From Rhynchopus sp. YZ270_cl-10 (Eukaryota; Euglenozoa; Diplonemea; Diplonemida; Diplonemidae): a DNA stretch of 64,000 nucleotides. Each line of letters opens with the position of its first letter. Within the stretch, counting starts at the first letter, position 1. This document shows positions 53,756 to 63,796 of the stretch, in pieces. Location: NCBI GenBank assembly GCA_964035575.1, contig OZ037854.1:310001-374000 (forward strand), written 5' to 3'. The notes under the pieces were generated by a model. The model had not been told where the DNA came from. It did no database searches and saw only the letters and a list, made by a program, of their open reading frames with translations. Position numbers and translations under genes: made by a program.

Positions 53756-56263
53756 TTTTTTGAATTTTTTTTTTGAAAAAACGGGGAGGGGTTGGGGCAG
53801 AGAAGGGGTAAAAGAAATGGGGTTTGGGGGGCGATAGAGGAGTTTTTGTTGTTGTTGTTGCCAGTGCTCTGCGTCTGCCGATGAACTGTGGGAGGCGTTT
53901 TTGCACTTTCAACTACTCTTTTTTGGTTTCTTGAGGTGATACTCTCAAGAAATAGTGTGTGCTGGCTTTATAATAAAAAACAGTGGAGATTGCACAACTG
54001 TGGCAATACAACCCGAGGTAACTACACTACTCCAACAATTTATCAAAAAACAAATAAACTGTAGACAAGATGATGCTCAAAAAAAGGGGAGGGTTGCGAC
54101 ATGAACGGTTCACTCACAAAAAAGGGAAATTATTCCAACCGAGTTTTGAAGTATCGATAAAACGACGTTGTCTTTTCTTCATTTTTTTTTTTTTTTTTTT
54201 TTTGATTTTGTTTTTTCCGGTCCTTTTATTGCCACGAGAGAGAAAAATAAGTAGTATTGTGTAATACAATGCATGCTCTCGTGAAGAAGAAAAAACCCAA
54301 GTTTAACAAATAAACGAACAAAAAAGCAGCGCTCGGCGGATCACTCTGCCAAAAAAAATTTTTTTGTAAGGAAAAAAAAAAGGAAGATTGGGGGGGAAAA
54401 TGCAGAATGAAAATAGGGAATGTCCAGGACCCAGGACCCAGAATAGGGGAGTTGGGAAGAACGGGATATTTTTGTTTTCCCATTTTTATATAGGTATACG
54501 GTTTTGTATTTCAAAAAGTCACATTTTTTTTCTCTCAACGTCCTCACCCTTGAATGGGTGTCAAGCATTTTTTTGTTACGGGGCCAGGGCTGTTCCTTAT
54601 TCTCGTTTTTTCCCCCAAAAATCGCTGGTTTTATTCTCGTTTTTTTCCTTTTTCTTTTATACCCGCAGAGGCAGTTTTTTCCAGCATTTTTGCCAGATTT
54701 GAGCCAATCCCGTTCTGTGGTGGGGGATATACGGAAAAATGGACAAAATTTTAGCGACTTAAATTTTCACAAAATATGAACCCGTACTCGTAAAACAAGG
54801 GTCATTTTCAGTCTGAAAACCCTTCAAACTGAAAATGAAATGAAAGTGAAAGTGTGCTGTTTTTGACTGGGAACAGGTAGCGCCGCAGGCGCACGGTACC
54901 CAACTTTTTTCTTTTCCTTTTTCCTTTTTCTCTGCTTTCTTTTGATTACGCGAGCTGATTGCTCTCCACGGTGGGGTCACATGTGTGCGCAAAAACACTC
55001 AAAGAAAGAACCTACTATGAACTATGAGGTTCTCTGGTTTAGTCCGGTCTGCAAAAGAGAAAAAAACCACAAAAATATCCAAAAATCCCGGGACAAAGAA
55101 CCGACCTTAGCGCAAAGCCTGCCGGAGGCAGCTTTTTATTATACATGGTCAAAATTCGGTCCCCAATCCAGCTCAAGTTGGGGGCCTCCGGCGGAATGTG
55201 AGAATTCCTCGGTTATCCAACTGCAGAGTTCGGCACTTCATTGACATTTGCACCAGGCACGCGTGGTGCACGAATTATCAGTAACCTCAGTACATGTACA
55301 AAAGAAATGGCGGTCATGGCACCCAAAGCGAAGCCACGGTACGCAACATTTCAAAAAAATGTTGCTTACCATTGCATATTTTTACTGTCAAACACAGAAG
55401 AGCTACAACTACAGTGTACAGAATACCTTGTTCTTGCTTATTTCGCACATTTGGAGCATGGGACCCCAACATTTTTTCCCTGGTCACTTTTTTCTCAGAC
55501 AGAAGTGCCTGAGAGTGCAGACAGAAAGCTTCTTTTTAGGCCTACACACCTTCCCCCTTAGGCGAAAAAAAAGTGCGGCAACCGCGAAAATTCCTTCAGT
55601 GCGGCATTTCCAAGATCTAAAATCCATTTTGGGAGGCAGATATAGGGAAAAGTCTGCGCCGCAGGCGGATTTTTTTTTTTGGGGGTGGGAAATTTTTTTT
55701 TTTTTCCCACCCGAAAACCTGATCTTTGGCTTGTTTGCATACCACCCCGACCAGTGGTGTACAAAATTTTGGCTCCTAACCTAGTAGAAGCAGGCTAAAA
55801 CCCAACGAAGGAAAAAAGGAAAAAAAAAAGGGAAAAAAAACTCAAAAATCAGAATTCCTTATTCTCATTCTCACTTAGGAACAGCCCTGTACGGGGCGGG
55901 AGGTTTATTTTTTTTTTTCTTCTGTGTGCATGCCAATGAAGTGCTCTCTGAGGATTCGATAACCCACCGAGAATTAGCGTCCTGCGTTTGCACTTCCAAC
56001 TTCTCCTTTTTTTTTTCTCTCTTTGTTCTGTGATTTTTTTTCTCTTCCAAAACCTCTTTTTATACCAAATGAACTCAAAGTATAGCTTTCTTCTTTCAAC
56101 TTTTCTTCCACCTCCCTACCCCTACTCCTACACGACGGGACCCAATGACAAGTGAATGACAAGTGAAAAAGGTGACAAGTAAAAGACGAGTAAATCACTT
56201 GTCATAACAAGTAAATAGCCTATAGCCCAATAGAAAATCATTTGTCATGATAAGCGACTTATT
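53756..56263. repeat. Intergenic, with module copies and a weak inverted repeat
   Basis: Module 2 at 53862-53920 and about 55950-56005 (GATTCGATAACCCACCGAG, then GCGTCCTGCGTTTGCACTT), module 5 at 53981-54043. CAGGGCTGTTCCT at about 54586-54598 is inverted as AGGAACAGCCCTG at about 55878-55890, with loosely matching flanks, so a 1.3-kb inverted-end element is possible. No gene recognised. Confidence 0.55.
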
Positions 56264-57254
56264 TGGTGTGGCTGAACGGGGGGGAGCATAAAGTGCGGAA
56301 AAGTGCTGAAAAAGTGCGGAAAAAGTGCGGAAAAAGTGCGAATCAGCCCCCAAAAAATTTTCCCCCACCTTGTAAAAGTTGAACACTGTGTACTGTAGGT
56401 ACTGTAGGTACTGTAGGTACTGTAGGTACTGTAGGTACTGTAGGTACTGTAGGTACTGTAGGTACTGTAGGTACTGTAGGTACTGTAGGTACTGTAGGTA
56501 CTGTAGGTACTGTAGGTACTGTAGGTACTGTAGGTACTGTAGGTACTGTAGGTACTGTAGGTACTGTAGGTACTGTAGGTACTGTAGGTACTGTAGGTAC
56601 TGTAGGTACTGTAGGTACTGTAGGTACTGTAGGTACTGTAGGTACTGTAGGTACTGTAGGTACTGTAGGTACTGTAGGTACTGTAGGTACTGTAGGTACT
56701 GTAGGTACTGTAGGTACTGTAGGTACTGTAGGTACTGTAGGTACTGTAGGTACTGTAGGTACTGTAGGTACTGTAGGTACTGTAGGTACTGTAGGTACTG
56801 TAGGTACTGTAGGTACTGTAGGTACTGTAGGTACTGTAGGTACTGTAGGTACTGTAGGTACTGTAGGTACTGTAGGTACTGTAGGTACTGTAGGTACTGT
56901 AGGTACTGTAGGTACTGTAGGTACTGTAGGTACTGTAGGTACGGTTTTCGCACTTTTTCCGCACTTATTCGCACTTTTACCATGTTGGCTTGCTGACTGT
57001 GTCTGTGTACCTGTGTAGGTACACAGGTACACAGTACCTACAGTACACAGTATTCTGTGGGTACCTACCGTACCTGTACCTGTGTGCCTGTGTATTTGGC
57101 AAAGACAGTCAGCAAGCCTACATGCTAAAAGTGCGAACAAGTGCGGAAAAAGTGCTGAAAAAGTGCGGAAAAAGTGCGGAAAAAGTGCGAATAGGTGCGG
57201 AAAAAGTGCGAGAAAGTGCGGAAAAGTGCGAATCAGACCCCTTCAGCCACACCA
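56264..57254. mobile_element. TGGTG-family element D (991 bp), swollen by a 9-bp array
   Basis: Starts TGGTGTGGCTGAACGGGG and ends CCCCTTCAGCCACACCA, the same ends as elements A to C. GTGCGGAAAAAGTGC-type repeats adjoin both ends, in the same subterminal position as in element A. Most of the interior is the 9-bp satellite at 56391-56941. A target duplication is not exact (TTATT left, ATTAT right). It lies 185 bp before the kinesin-like gene. Confidence 0.8.
56391..56941. repeat. 9-bp tandem repeat (GTAGGTACT), about 61 copies
   Basis: Essentially perfect array inside element D. The period of nine keeps frames open on both strands (Tyr-Leu-Gln, Cys-Arg-Tyr or Val-Pro-Thr repeats), none of which should be read as a gene. 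Confidence 0.95.
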
Positions 57255-57438
57255 ATTATTTGTTATTTCAATTGTCATAAATATGACATGAGGTTCACGT
57301 GTCACTGGGTCCCGTCGTGCACCCTACCCCCAAAAACAAAACCCTTCAAAACAGGTGGGTGACGGAAACACCCCCCACCACACCCCCCCCTTCAAAAAAT
57401 TACACACACAAAACACTCCTTTTCCTTTTCACCCAAAA

Positions 57439-60400
57439 ATGGCCCGCAATGGGACAGGAAAGGACATCTTGGAAGGGCTGAACAGCAGAGCTATCGCAGA
57501 ATTGAAGTCATTGAACACCCCTTCACCAGAGGTTGGTGACGTGTTGGAGGCTGTGTTGCTTATTATTTCGTCGCAAAATGGTCTTGTTATCCCTACACCT
57601 ACTCCCTCTGCTTACACTTGGGAGGAGGCACGCAAAGCTTTGTCAGATTCGCGACGTTTTCTGCGTGCTTTAGAAAAGGTTATCCCCGAGGAGGTTCCTG
57701 AGTCGATTCGCTCACAACTAGAAGGGTTTCTTCATAGGGATCACTCCAATATTCATCCAACCGCAGTTTCTTTGGCGCATTGGGTTAATCAAATTTGCGC
57801 AGTTCCAAAGGTAAAAGCGGAGCCCCAATTTATGAAACCCTCTATCGTAAATAGCTTAAGAAGAGTAGCAGTATTAGAAGCGGGGTGCATAGTGTCAGGA
57901 CCCTGCACGGAGTTGCCAATTGTGAGGTTGACGCCGAACTCTGTAACGGTGTTGAAAAGGTCTTCAAGGTTGTGGACTGCGTGGCAAGCGGATCCAACGC
58001 AAAATGTCTTTACATTTGATGTCTGTATGTGGGCAGCGCAACGCCGTTTAGACGCTCCTATCGCTTCAATCGAAGATGTCTACCAGAAAACGCTTCACCC
58101 TTTAGTAGAAACAGTGCTCTCTGGTGTGTCTGCGTGCATCTGTTTGATTGGATCTGCTTCAAAGGATTTTATTCTAACTAAAGATGCCTCTGGGAGGTAT
58201 GTGCATCTGGAAGAGGCTTGTATTGGGCTTGGTCTTGATGAGGTTGGGATAGAGGTTGGAGCGGTGCAGGTTTGCATTGATGGATTGGACGATCTTTTGA
58301 CGGGCAATGAAATTGATTTTCCTGAAGAGCGTTGGACTACAAAGATTGCAACCACCATAACCGATGTAGCAGAAGTCATTCTAACGCCTTGCAATGCTAC
58401 CAGAGTAATTATTCTCCAACGCAGACTTGATCCAAAAACACGACTCTACATTGTCGAATATGATATGACCGACACTACAGGGATGTCCGCTCTCAGAAAT
58501 TGGGGTGTCGCTGTCAAAGGTGGAGCCAGCCGTCTTGCAACACATCCTGTACAACGTCTTGCTTGCGATGCGTTTGGCCTTCATGGGAGGGTGATGTTGT
58601 TGTGCACGGTACACACCTCTGCGTCAAGTGAAGAGACAATTAGGGGTTTGGGGTATACACAGCTCTCGAAGGAAGAGGAGAGGCCGGAGGTGGAGGTGGA
58701 GGAGGTCGATCCTTTGACGCAGGCGAGAGCGGATCTAGCGGCTTTGAGGAAGACGGAGTTGTCGCAGTTTCGTGCGGTGGTACCGTCCCCTCCTATACAG
58801 GCTGCGGCAGAGGCGGCGTTGCTGTGTCTTGGTGCAAACCCTGGTACAGGATGGGATGGTTGTCGTAGTGCGATGTGTGACCCGAACCTCATGCGTCGTA
58901 TCCGTACCCACGAATCAATTGTTCACCTCCCAGAAGCAGACCTACGCCGTCTCAAAGCAATGCTTCGTCGTTGCAATGCTCTTCCTTTAGGTGTCCAAAA
59001 CGACCACAAAGATGTAGTAGCGTGTGGTATTGCTTTAGCGCAATGGGCTTCTGCAGTTTTCGCAATGGGGTTAGTTCGAACCAGAGCTCCAAAAGAAAAG
59101 AAGAAGGAGCGTGATGTAGCTACCCCAGCTGCAAGCGTTGTGGAACCTCCAGAGACCCTTGAAGAGCAGGAGGAACAGGAGTTGCCGCCACCGAATTTGA
59201 ATGGATCGTCCAAAGGGGTTGTGGAAGGGTCGCTTCCGGGGGGTACACCGACGGAGGTTGAACCAATCCAACCTGCATTCGAAGGTGGTGAAGGAGGTGA
59301 AGAGGCAGAAGAAGAGGAGGAGGATGAATACCTGGCAGCCCTGAAGGGCCAGGTTGCCTTCCTCGAGGCTGCGCTTGGTGACCAAGAGAGGCAGCTTGCG
59401 TTGCTGAGACATAGGGATGAAAGACTTCGTTTGGAGCAGCAGAATGTTCATGTATCACCTCCGCCGGTAATGTCCGGAAGGGGGAACACAACGATCACCG
59501 GAACAGAAGCGAAGGAGTTGACAAAGCAGGGCAGAGCACCACGGAAGGAAAAGGTCGCAGTGACAGCACAGCAAAGCAGCCAGCTCCGTCTCTCTGCGTG
59601 GAAAGACTTTGTTCGCGCAGCGAGGCGGGAGTTGAGTGAGCAGGAACTCCTCAAGGTTTCTTACGACACACTGAAAAAGCTTTTATTGTTATACCGATTT
59701 GATGCAAACCCACCTCGCGCATGCCGCGTCGAACTATACTGGAAAGAAGCAAATTGGGCAGGAGACGGACCGTTCATTCCTGAACCTTCTACAGAAATCC
59801 CCAAAAAACGCTCAACAACAACCCGCAAGAACCCTGCAACACACAGCCCACGCACTGCGAGACCCACTACGCCACGCGGGGCTTCTCGGTCTCCTGCAAC
59901 GCGCTCCCCTGCCGCTCGATCTCCTGGTACCACTCGGTCTCCTGCCGCTCCGAGAAGAGCTGTGAAGGATCAACCTTTACCACAAACACCGGAAACTATA
60001 GGCAATAAGAAGAGGGGTACGGTAGGGCACAGTAGTGGTGGTGGACGTGGAGGTGCTGCACCGTTGCCTTCTCCTAAGGCGCCTGCGCCCTACAACGCTC
60101 CTTACAACGCAACATCCGACATCACCGCAATAGGTGAACGGGAGAGGCCGGTCTTGAAGCGGCAGAAGGGTGCGCCCATTGGGTATGCCGACCCGAATCG
60201 GATGATGGATGAGAACGATCGCTTCCGTGGTGTGTCCCCTGAAGGGCAGGCAAGGGTGCGGCAGAAGGAGATGTACAACGTAGGACCCACAGGGGAAATC
60301 CTACCATGTGGGACAAAGGCGGCGTTAGGTAACCCAAACGAATGCGTGACACCCCCGACCAGGCATCTCGTAAAGTATGGGGCGCAGGATGCAGCGTCAA

Positions 60401-60522
60401 GCAACCCTAACGCAACTCTGACACAACCCAGCACCGTTACCACAAGCAAGACGACAGCTATGAGACCGCTGCCGGCTGCGCCTGCCAACCCAAATGAAAC
60501 GTCTGCAGCAGGGCACACAGCG
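57439..60522 (+). CDS. Kinesin-fold pseudo-motor flanked by two dynein-stalk-like domains
   Basis: A 1,028-residue exon; the frame runs on to a stop at 60543 but GCG|GTATGG at 60522/60523 matches the usual donor and the extra seven residues look intronic, so a further exon probably exists. Residues about 15-120 (EVGDVLEAVLLIISSQ, YTWEEARKALSD, SLAHWVNQIC) and 440-545 (PPIQAAAEAALLCLGA, GWDGCRSAM, DLRRLKAML, IALAQWASAVFAMG) both follow the pattern of the dynein heavy-chain stalk with its microtubule-binding tip. Between them, residues about 145-408 follow the kinesin motor in order: FTFDVCMW, IEDVYQKTLHPLVETVLSG, ACICLIGSASKDF where GQTGSGKT is expected, VCIDGLDDLL for EIYNE..DLL, CNATRVIILQ for switch I SSRSH, LYIVEYDMTD for DLAGSE, and VQRLACDAFG...SASSEETIRGLGY. 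None of the nucleotide-binding motifs is intact. A coiled coil (about 620-665), a basic helical block (SAWKDFVRAARRELSE) and a Ser/Pro/Arg-rich tail follow. Probably a non-motile microtubule or axoneme protein; this is inference. Confidence 0.72.
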
Positions 60523-60860
60523 GTATGGGTTTTTTGTAATTAGATTAGAAATCACAAAATATAGTGGAGTTCATCCTCGGGTGTCTACACTAATACCAAG
60601 TTTTCAAAAAAAAAGTCAAATATCATTGAAACATTCTGCGTTGTGTCAAATGGCCACCTATTTTAGAACAAAAGAAGGATTATATTTTGTGTAACCAAAT
60701 ATCAGCCTTTTTGTTTTCGGCTAGCCAACTCTGCAACCGATTCAGAAATCATGAGAGATGATTTCTGCAACCGACTCACAAATCATGTGATATGATTACA
60801 ATGTTATGCAAAACGTGACCATGACATTTAAAAATTTCTCACTGTTTTGTATATCCTACG
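60523..60860. repeat. 3' flank with module 6 and the 8.9-kb-type repeat
   Basis: Module 6 (AGTGGAGTTCATCCTCGGGTG...AATACCAAGTTTTC) at 60561-60609, then a copy of the 8929-9085 repeat at 60677-60845 in which the CTGCAACCGA.TCA.AAATCATG segment is duplicated in tandem. If the gene has another exon this region is intron. Confidence 0.65.
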
Positions 60861-61518
60861 GTTTGCCTAGGTGGTAGAGACTAGTCAACCCCCCTCCCCT
60901 CTTCCTCAAGGAAAGAAAGAAAGCCTCCCCCCTCCCATTTCGCGGTTGGGCGTCTCCCACCCCATCCTCTTCGCTTTGTTCCTCCGGTGTCTGCTGCGCG
61001 TGTTCTGGTTTGAGTTATCTGTGTGATTGGGGTTCTATTGCCGAGTCATGGCACGTGTGCTGCCTGATGGGTGTCTTCCTTATCAGACGGTTCCTAACAG
61101 TTTTTCTGACCGCAGGTGCGGTTCACGAGTGCCTTGACATGGGTGCTACGACTTCTTCTGGCTGTGACGGGTTTTTGTGTGTTGTGTGTTTCTTTGCTGT
61201 GGTGGTGCCTACACACGTGTGGCTTGTGTTTATCTTGTTAACCTCTGCAGACTGATTCTATGTGCCCTGTGTTGTGTGTCTCCAGTCTCCTCCTCTTCTA
61301 TGTCGTCTTGCTTGCCTCATCTTCTCCGTAATTGTTGTGTCTGAGGTGTCTGTGGTATGTATCTCTCATCTGGTAAATAGATATGGGTACTCGAGCTCCT
61401 TCCTTTCATGAGTGCTTCATCGAGTACCTACTGTTCCCTGCCGGTGGGCTCTTCCTTGCGCGTCTGTCTGCCTGCTTAGTTCTCGAGTACCTACTCTTAG
61501 TTACGTGGTGTGTATCGG
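60861..61518. other. Start of a compositionally distinct right flank, no gene seen
   Basis: Homopolymers vanish and the plus strand becomes GT/CT-rich with many TGTGT words. CGAGTACCTACT(G/C)TT occurs twice (about 61419 and 61483). The CTTGCCTCATCTTCTCCG...TGTCTGAGGTGTCTGTG segment at about 61310-61350 recurs, diverged, near 62120-62175 and 62865-62920. Confidence 0.5.
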
Positions 61519-61899
61519 GTAGCGTTGGTATAAATAATTCCCGCCGCCTATCCATAGGTGTAGCGTTGGTATAAATAAGTCCCGCCGCCTATCCATAGGT
61601 GTAGCGTTGGTATAAATAATTCCCGCCGCCTATCCATAGGTGTAGCGTTGGTATAAATAAGTCCCGCCGCCTATCCATAGGTGTAGCGTTGGTATAAATA
61701 AGTCCCGCCGCCTATCCATAGGTGTAGCGTTGGTATAAATAAGTCCCGCCGCCTATCCATAGGTGTAGCGTTGGTATAAATAATTCCCGCCGCCTATCCA
61801 TAGGTGTAGCGTTGGTATAAATAAGTCCCGCCGCCTATCCATAGGTGTAGCGTTGGTATAAATAAGTCCCGCCGCCTATCCATAGGTGTAACGTTGAAG
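61519..61899. repeat. 41-bp tandem repeat with TATAAATA, nine copies
   Basis: Nine full copies and one partial, phased at 61521, 61562, 61603, 61644, 61685, 61726, 61767, 61808 and 61849. Each contains GCGTTGGTATAAATAA and CCCGCCGCCTATCCATAG. Copies differ mainly at one site (AATTCCC in copies 1, 3 and 7, AAGTCCC in the others), so they expanded in mixed blocks. Confidence 0.95.
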
Positions 61900-62505
61900 A
61901 TCTGTGTGTTTCTCGGGGGCCGGTCCTTGACCATGCGCCGATGCGTTCTGTACTCTGTCCGTGTGGTCGGTCCTGCCCGTGGTACCTCTATCCTCTGTGT
62001 GTGTCGTATACCCTTTCCTACCGTGGTGATCAGGTCTGCCTGTCCCCCTTGCGGTTCTTGGTCGTCTGGGTGTGTGGTCATGAGTATGTCTTCTACCTTC
62101 AGTCCTCTTCTTCCCTTGCCTGTCTTGTTCGCCGAGTTCTTTCCTGTCTCTGTTGCATCTGTCGGGTCTGAGGTGTCTATGTGGTGTGCGATACCTTGGC
62201 TGGAACAGCGCATCTTCGTACCCACGCACGTGGAGGATCCTGCTGCGCTACCACCCGCGACCCGGCTACGGAATACGACGTCTGCCCCTGCTGTACCCAA
62301 CACGCATGCGTCTGCTGCCCCGAGTGCGCCTTCCCCAAGTACGGCTCCATCTGTGCTGTGCACCCGTGCGACGAGCACCAGTGCGATGCTGTAGGTGCTG
62401 TAGTGCCGCTGGGATCTTTCTGCGTCAGCCAAGAGTGATGTATGGAGGCATCGACCGGTACGAGGCCAGGCACCTTACGCAGTGGATGTACGGACACGAC
62501 GCTCA

Positions 62506-62740
62506 GTTGAGGCTACGTGCCGGTGGTGTGTCTGTGTTCGGGATTATGGCCGCTTGGACTTCCGCAGTTTCCGGGTTGACGAGGCTGTGGTCGCTTGTGA
62601 GTGAGCCGGTGAGGGCACTGCATGAACCTGATGCTGGGCAGGATCCTTCTGTGCCGTGCATCTTCTACGGGCCGTACTTGTCTGCGAAGCAGGTGGTGGT
62701 TTCAACGACGCCTCTCAGTGTGGCGATGGCAGTGATAGCC
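62506..62740 (+). repeat. Diverged direct duplication, copy 1
   Basis: Aligns with 63542-63796. Shared runs include GTGGTCGCTTGTG, CTGTGGTCGCTTGTG-like context, CATGAACCTGA.GCTGGGCA and TTCAACGA.GC.TCTCAGTGTG. In this copy a plus frame stays open through the unit (to 62818). Confidence 0.75.
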
Positions 62741-63541
62741 GACTATGCGTACGATGTTCCCTGTGTGTGGCTCGACGCATACCGCTACGTGAGTTCGTGT
62801 GTAATAGGATCTGCTTGATTTGTGATGGTGTCTTCAATCTATTCCTCTTCCCACTATGCCTCGTCTTGTTCGCCTCGTTCTCTCCGGTACCCCTTTGCGT
62901 CTGTCGGGTCTGAGGAGTCTAAGTGTTGTGTGATCTCTTGTGTCGTAGGTGGCTAGGCGTGTGAGGCTTGCGTCCATCTTATGATCTTTAATGACACACT
63001 GCCGCTAGTTCTTTGCATTTCACGTTTCATTGATCTGAGCCACGCAGTGTTTTCCGATGGTTTGTGAGTCGTGTAGTATCTTCGGATTCTTCCTCTCAGT
63101 TCGTCCGACTGACTGTTGGTGTGTGACCCTGTCCGAACCAAGAGAGTCTTGGTTATTTGAGTATTTAACTTCCACATAGTTGTTTTTCCATCTGTGCGAG
63201 TAGAACCCTCGCCGAGCCAAGAGTGTCTGGGTGGCTTGAGATTCAGAAGAATTTCTCTCTATTCGCCGAGCTGCCTGTGCGTGCTATGAACTCTGTCCAA
63301 GTCTGAGTTCTCTGGGTTCTTGTGACAGGATGCTCCTCCTTCTTGGGGGCTGTCTACCTGGTGTTGGGTGTCTATGATATGTTGCTGTTCCTGCCCCTGC
63401 CAGTTCGCCTTTCCGGTATGTCTTGCGACGCTTCGGCGTGGCTCAGTGCCGCGCCTGGACGCCAGAGCGATCCTGCTTGTGTATGGTGGCAGCACGGACA
63501 TTGCGGCGATGTGGTAGGAGCCTCCGTGTTTTTGCCGCTTA

Positions 63542-63796
63542 GTTGAGGCTCCGTGCCGATGTCGTGTCTGTGTGTGGGATTGCGAGGCGCCGCTTAGTCT
63601 TCCGTACTTTCCGGTCTGACAACGGCAATGAGGTTGTGGTCGCTTGTGGGCGGGCCGGTGAAGGCACTTCATGAACCTGACGCTGGGCAAGGTTCCTTCT
63701 ATGCCGATCGCCTTCTGCGTGACGAACAAGAAGTCTGCTAGCAGAGGATTCGTGGTTCAACGATGCTTCTCAGTGTGCGCGACGGCGGTGGTAGCC
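63542..63796 (+). repeat. Diverged direct duplication, copy 2
   Basis: Second copy, about 1,036 bp further on, with several insertions relative to copy 1 and no single frame open throughout. It starts GTTGAGGCTCCGTGCC where copy 1 has GTTGAGGCTACGTGCC. Confidence 0.75.

Noticed and set aside
56195-57140. Long open frames on both strands with repeating YLQ, VPT or CRY
   Set aside because: Artefacts of the 9-bp array inside element D.
61894-62432. Overlapping 160-210-residue frames on both strands
   Set aside because: One runs into the 41-bp array and neither has a recognisable fold; low stop density in GC-balanced sequence explains them.
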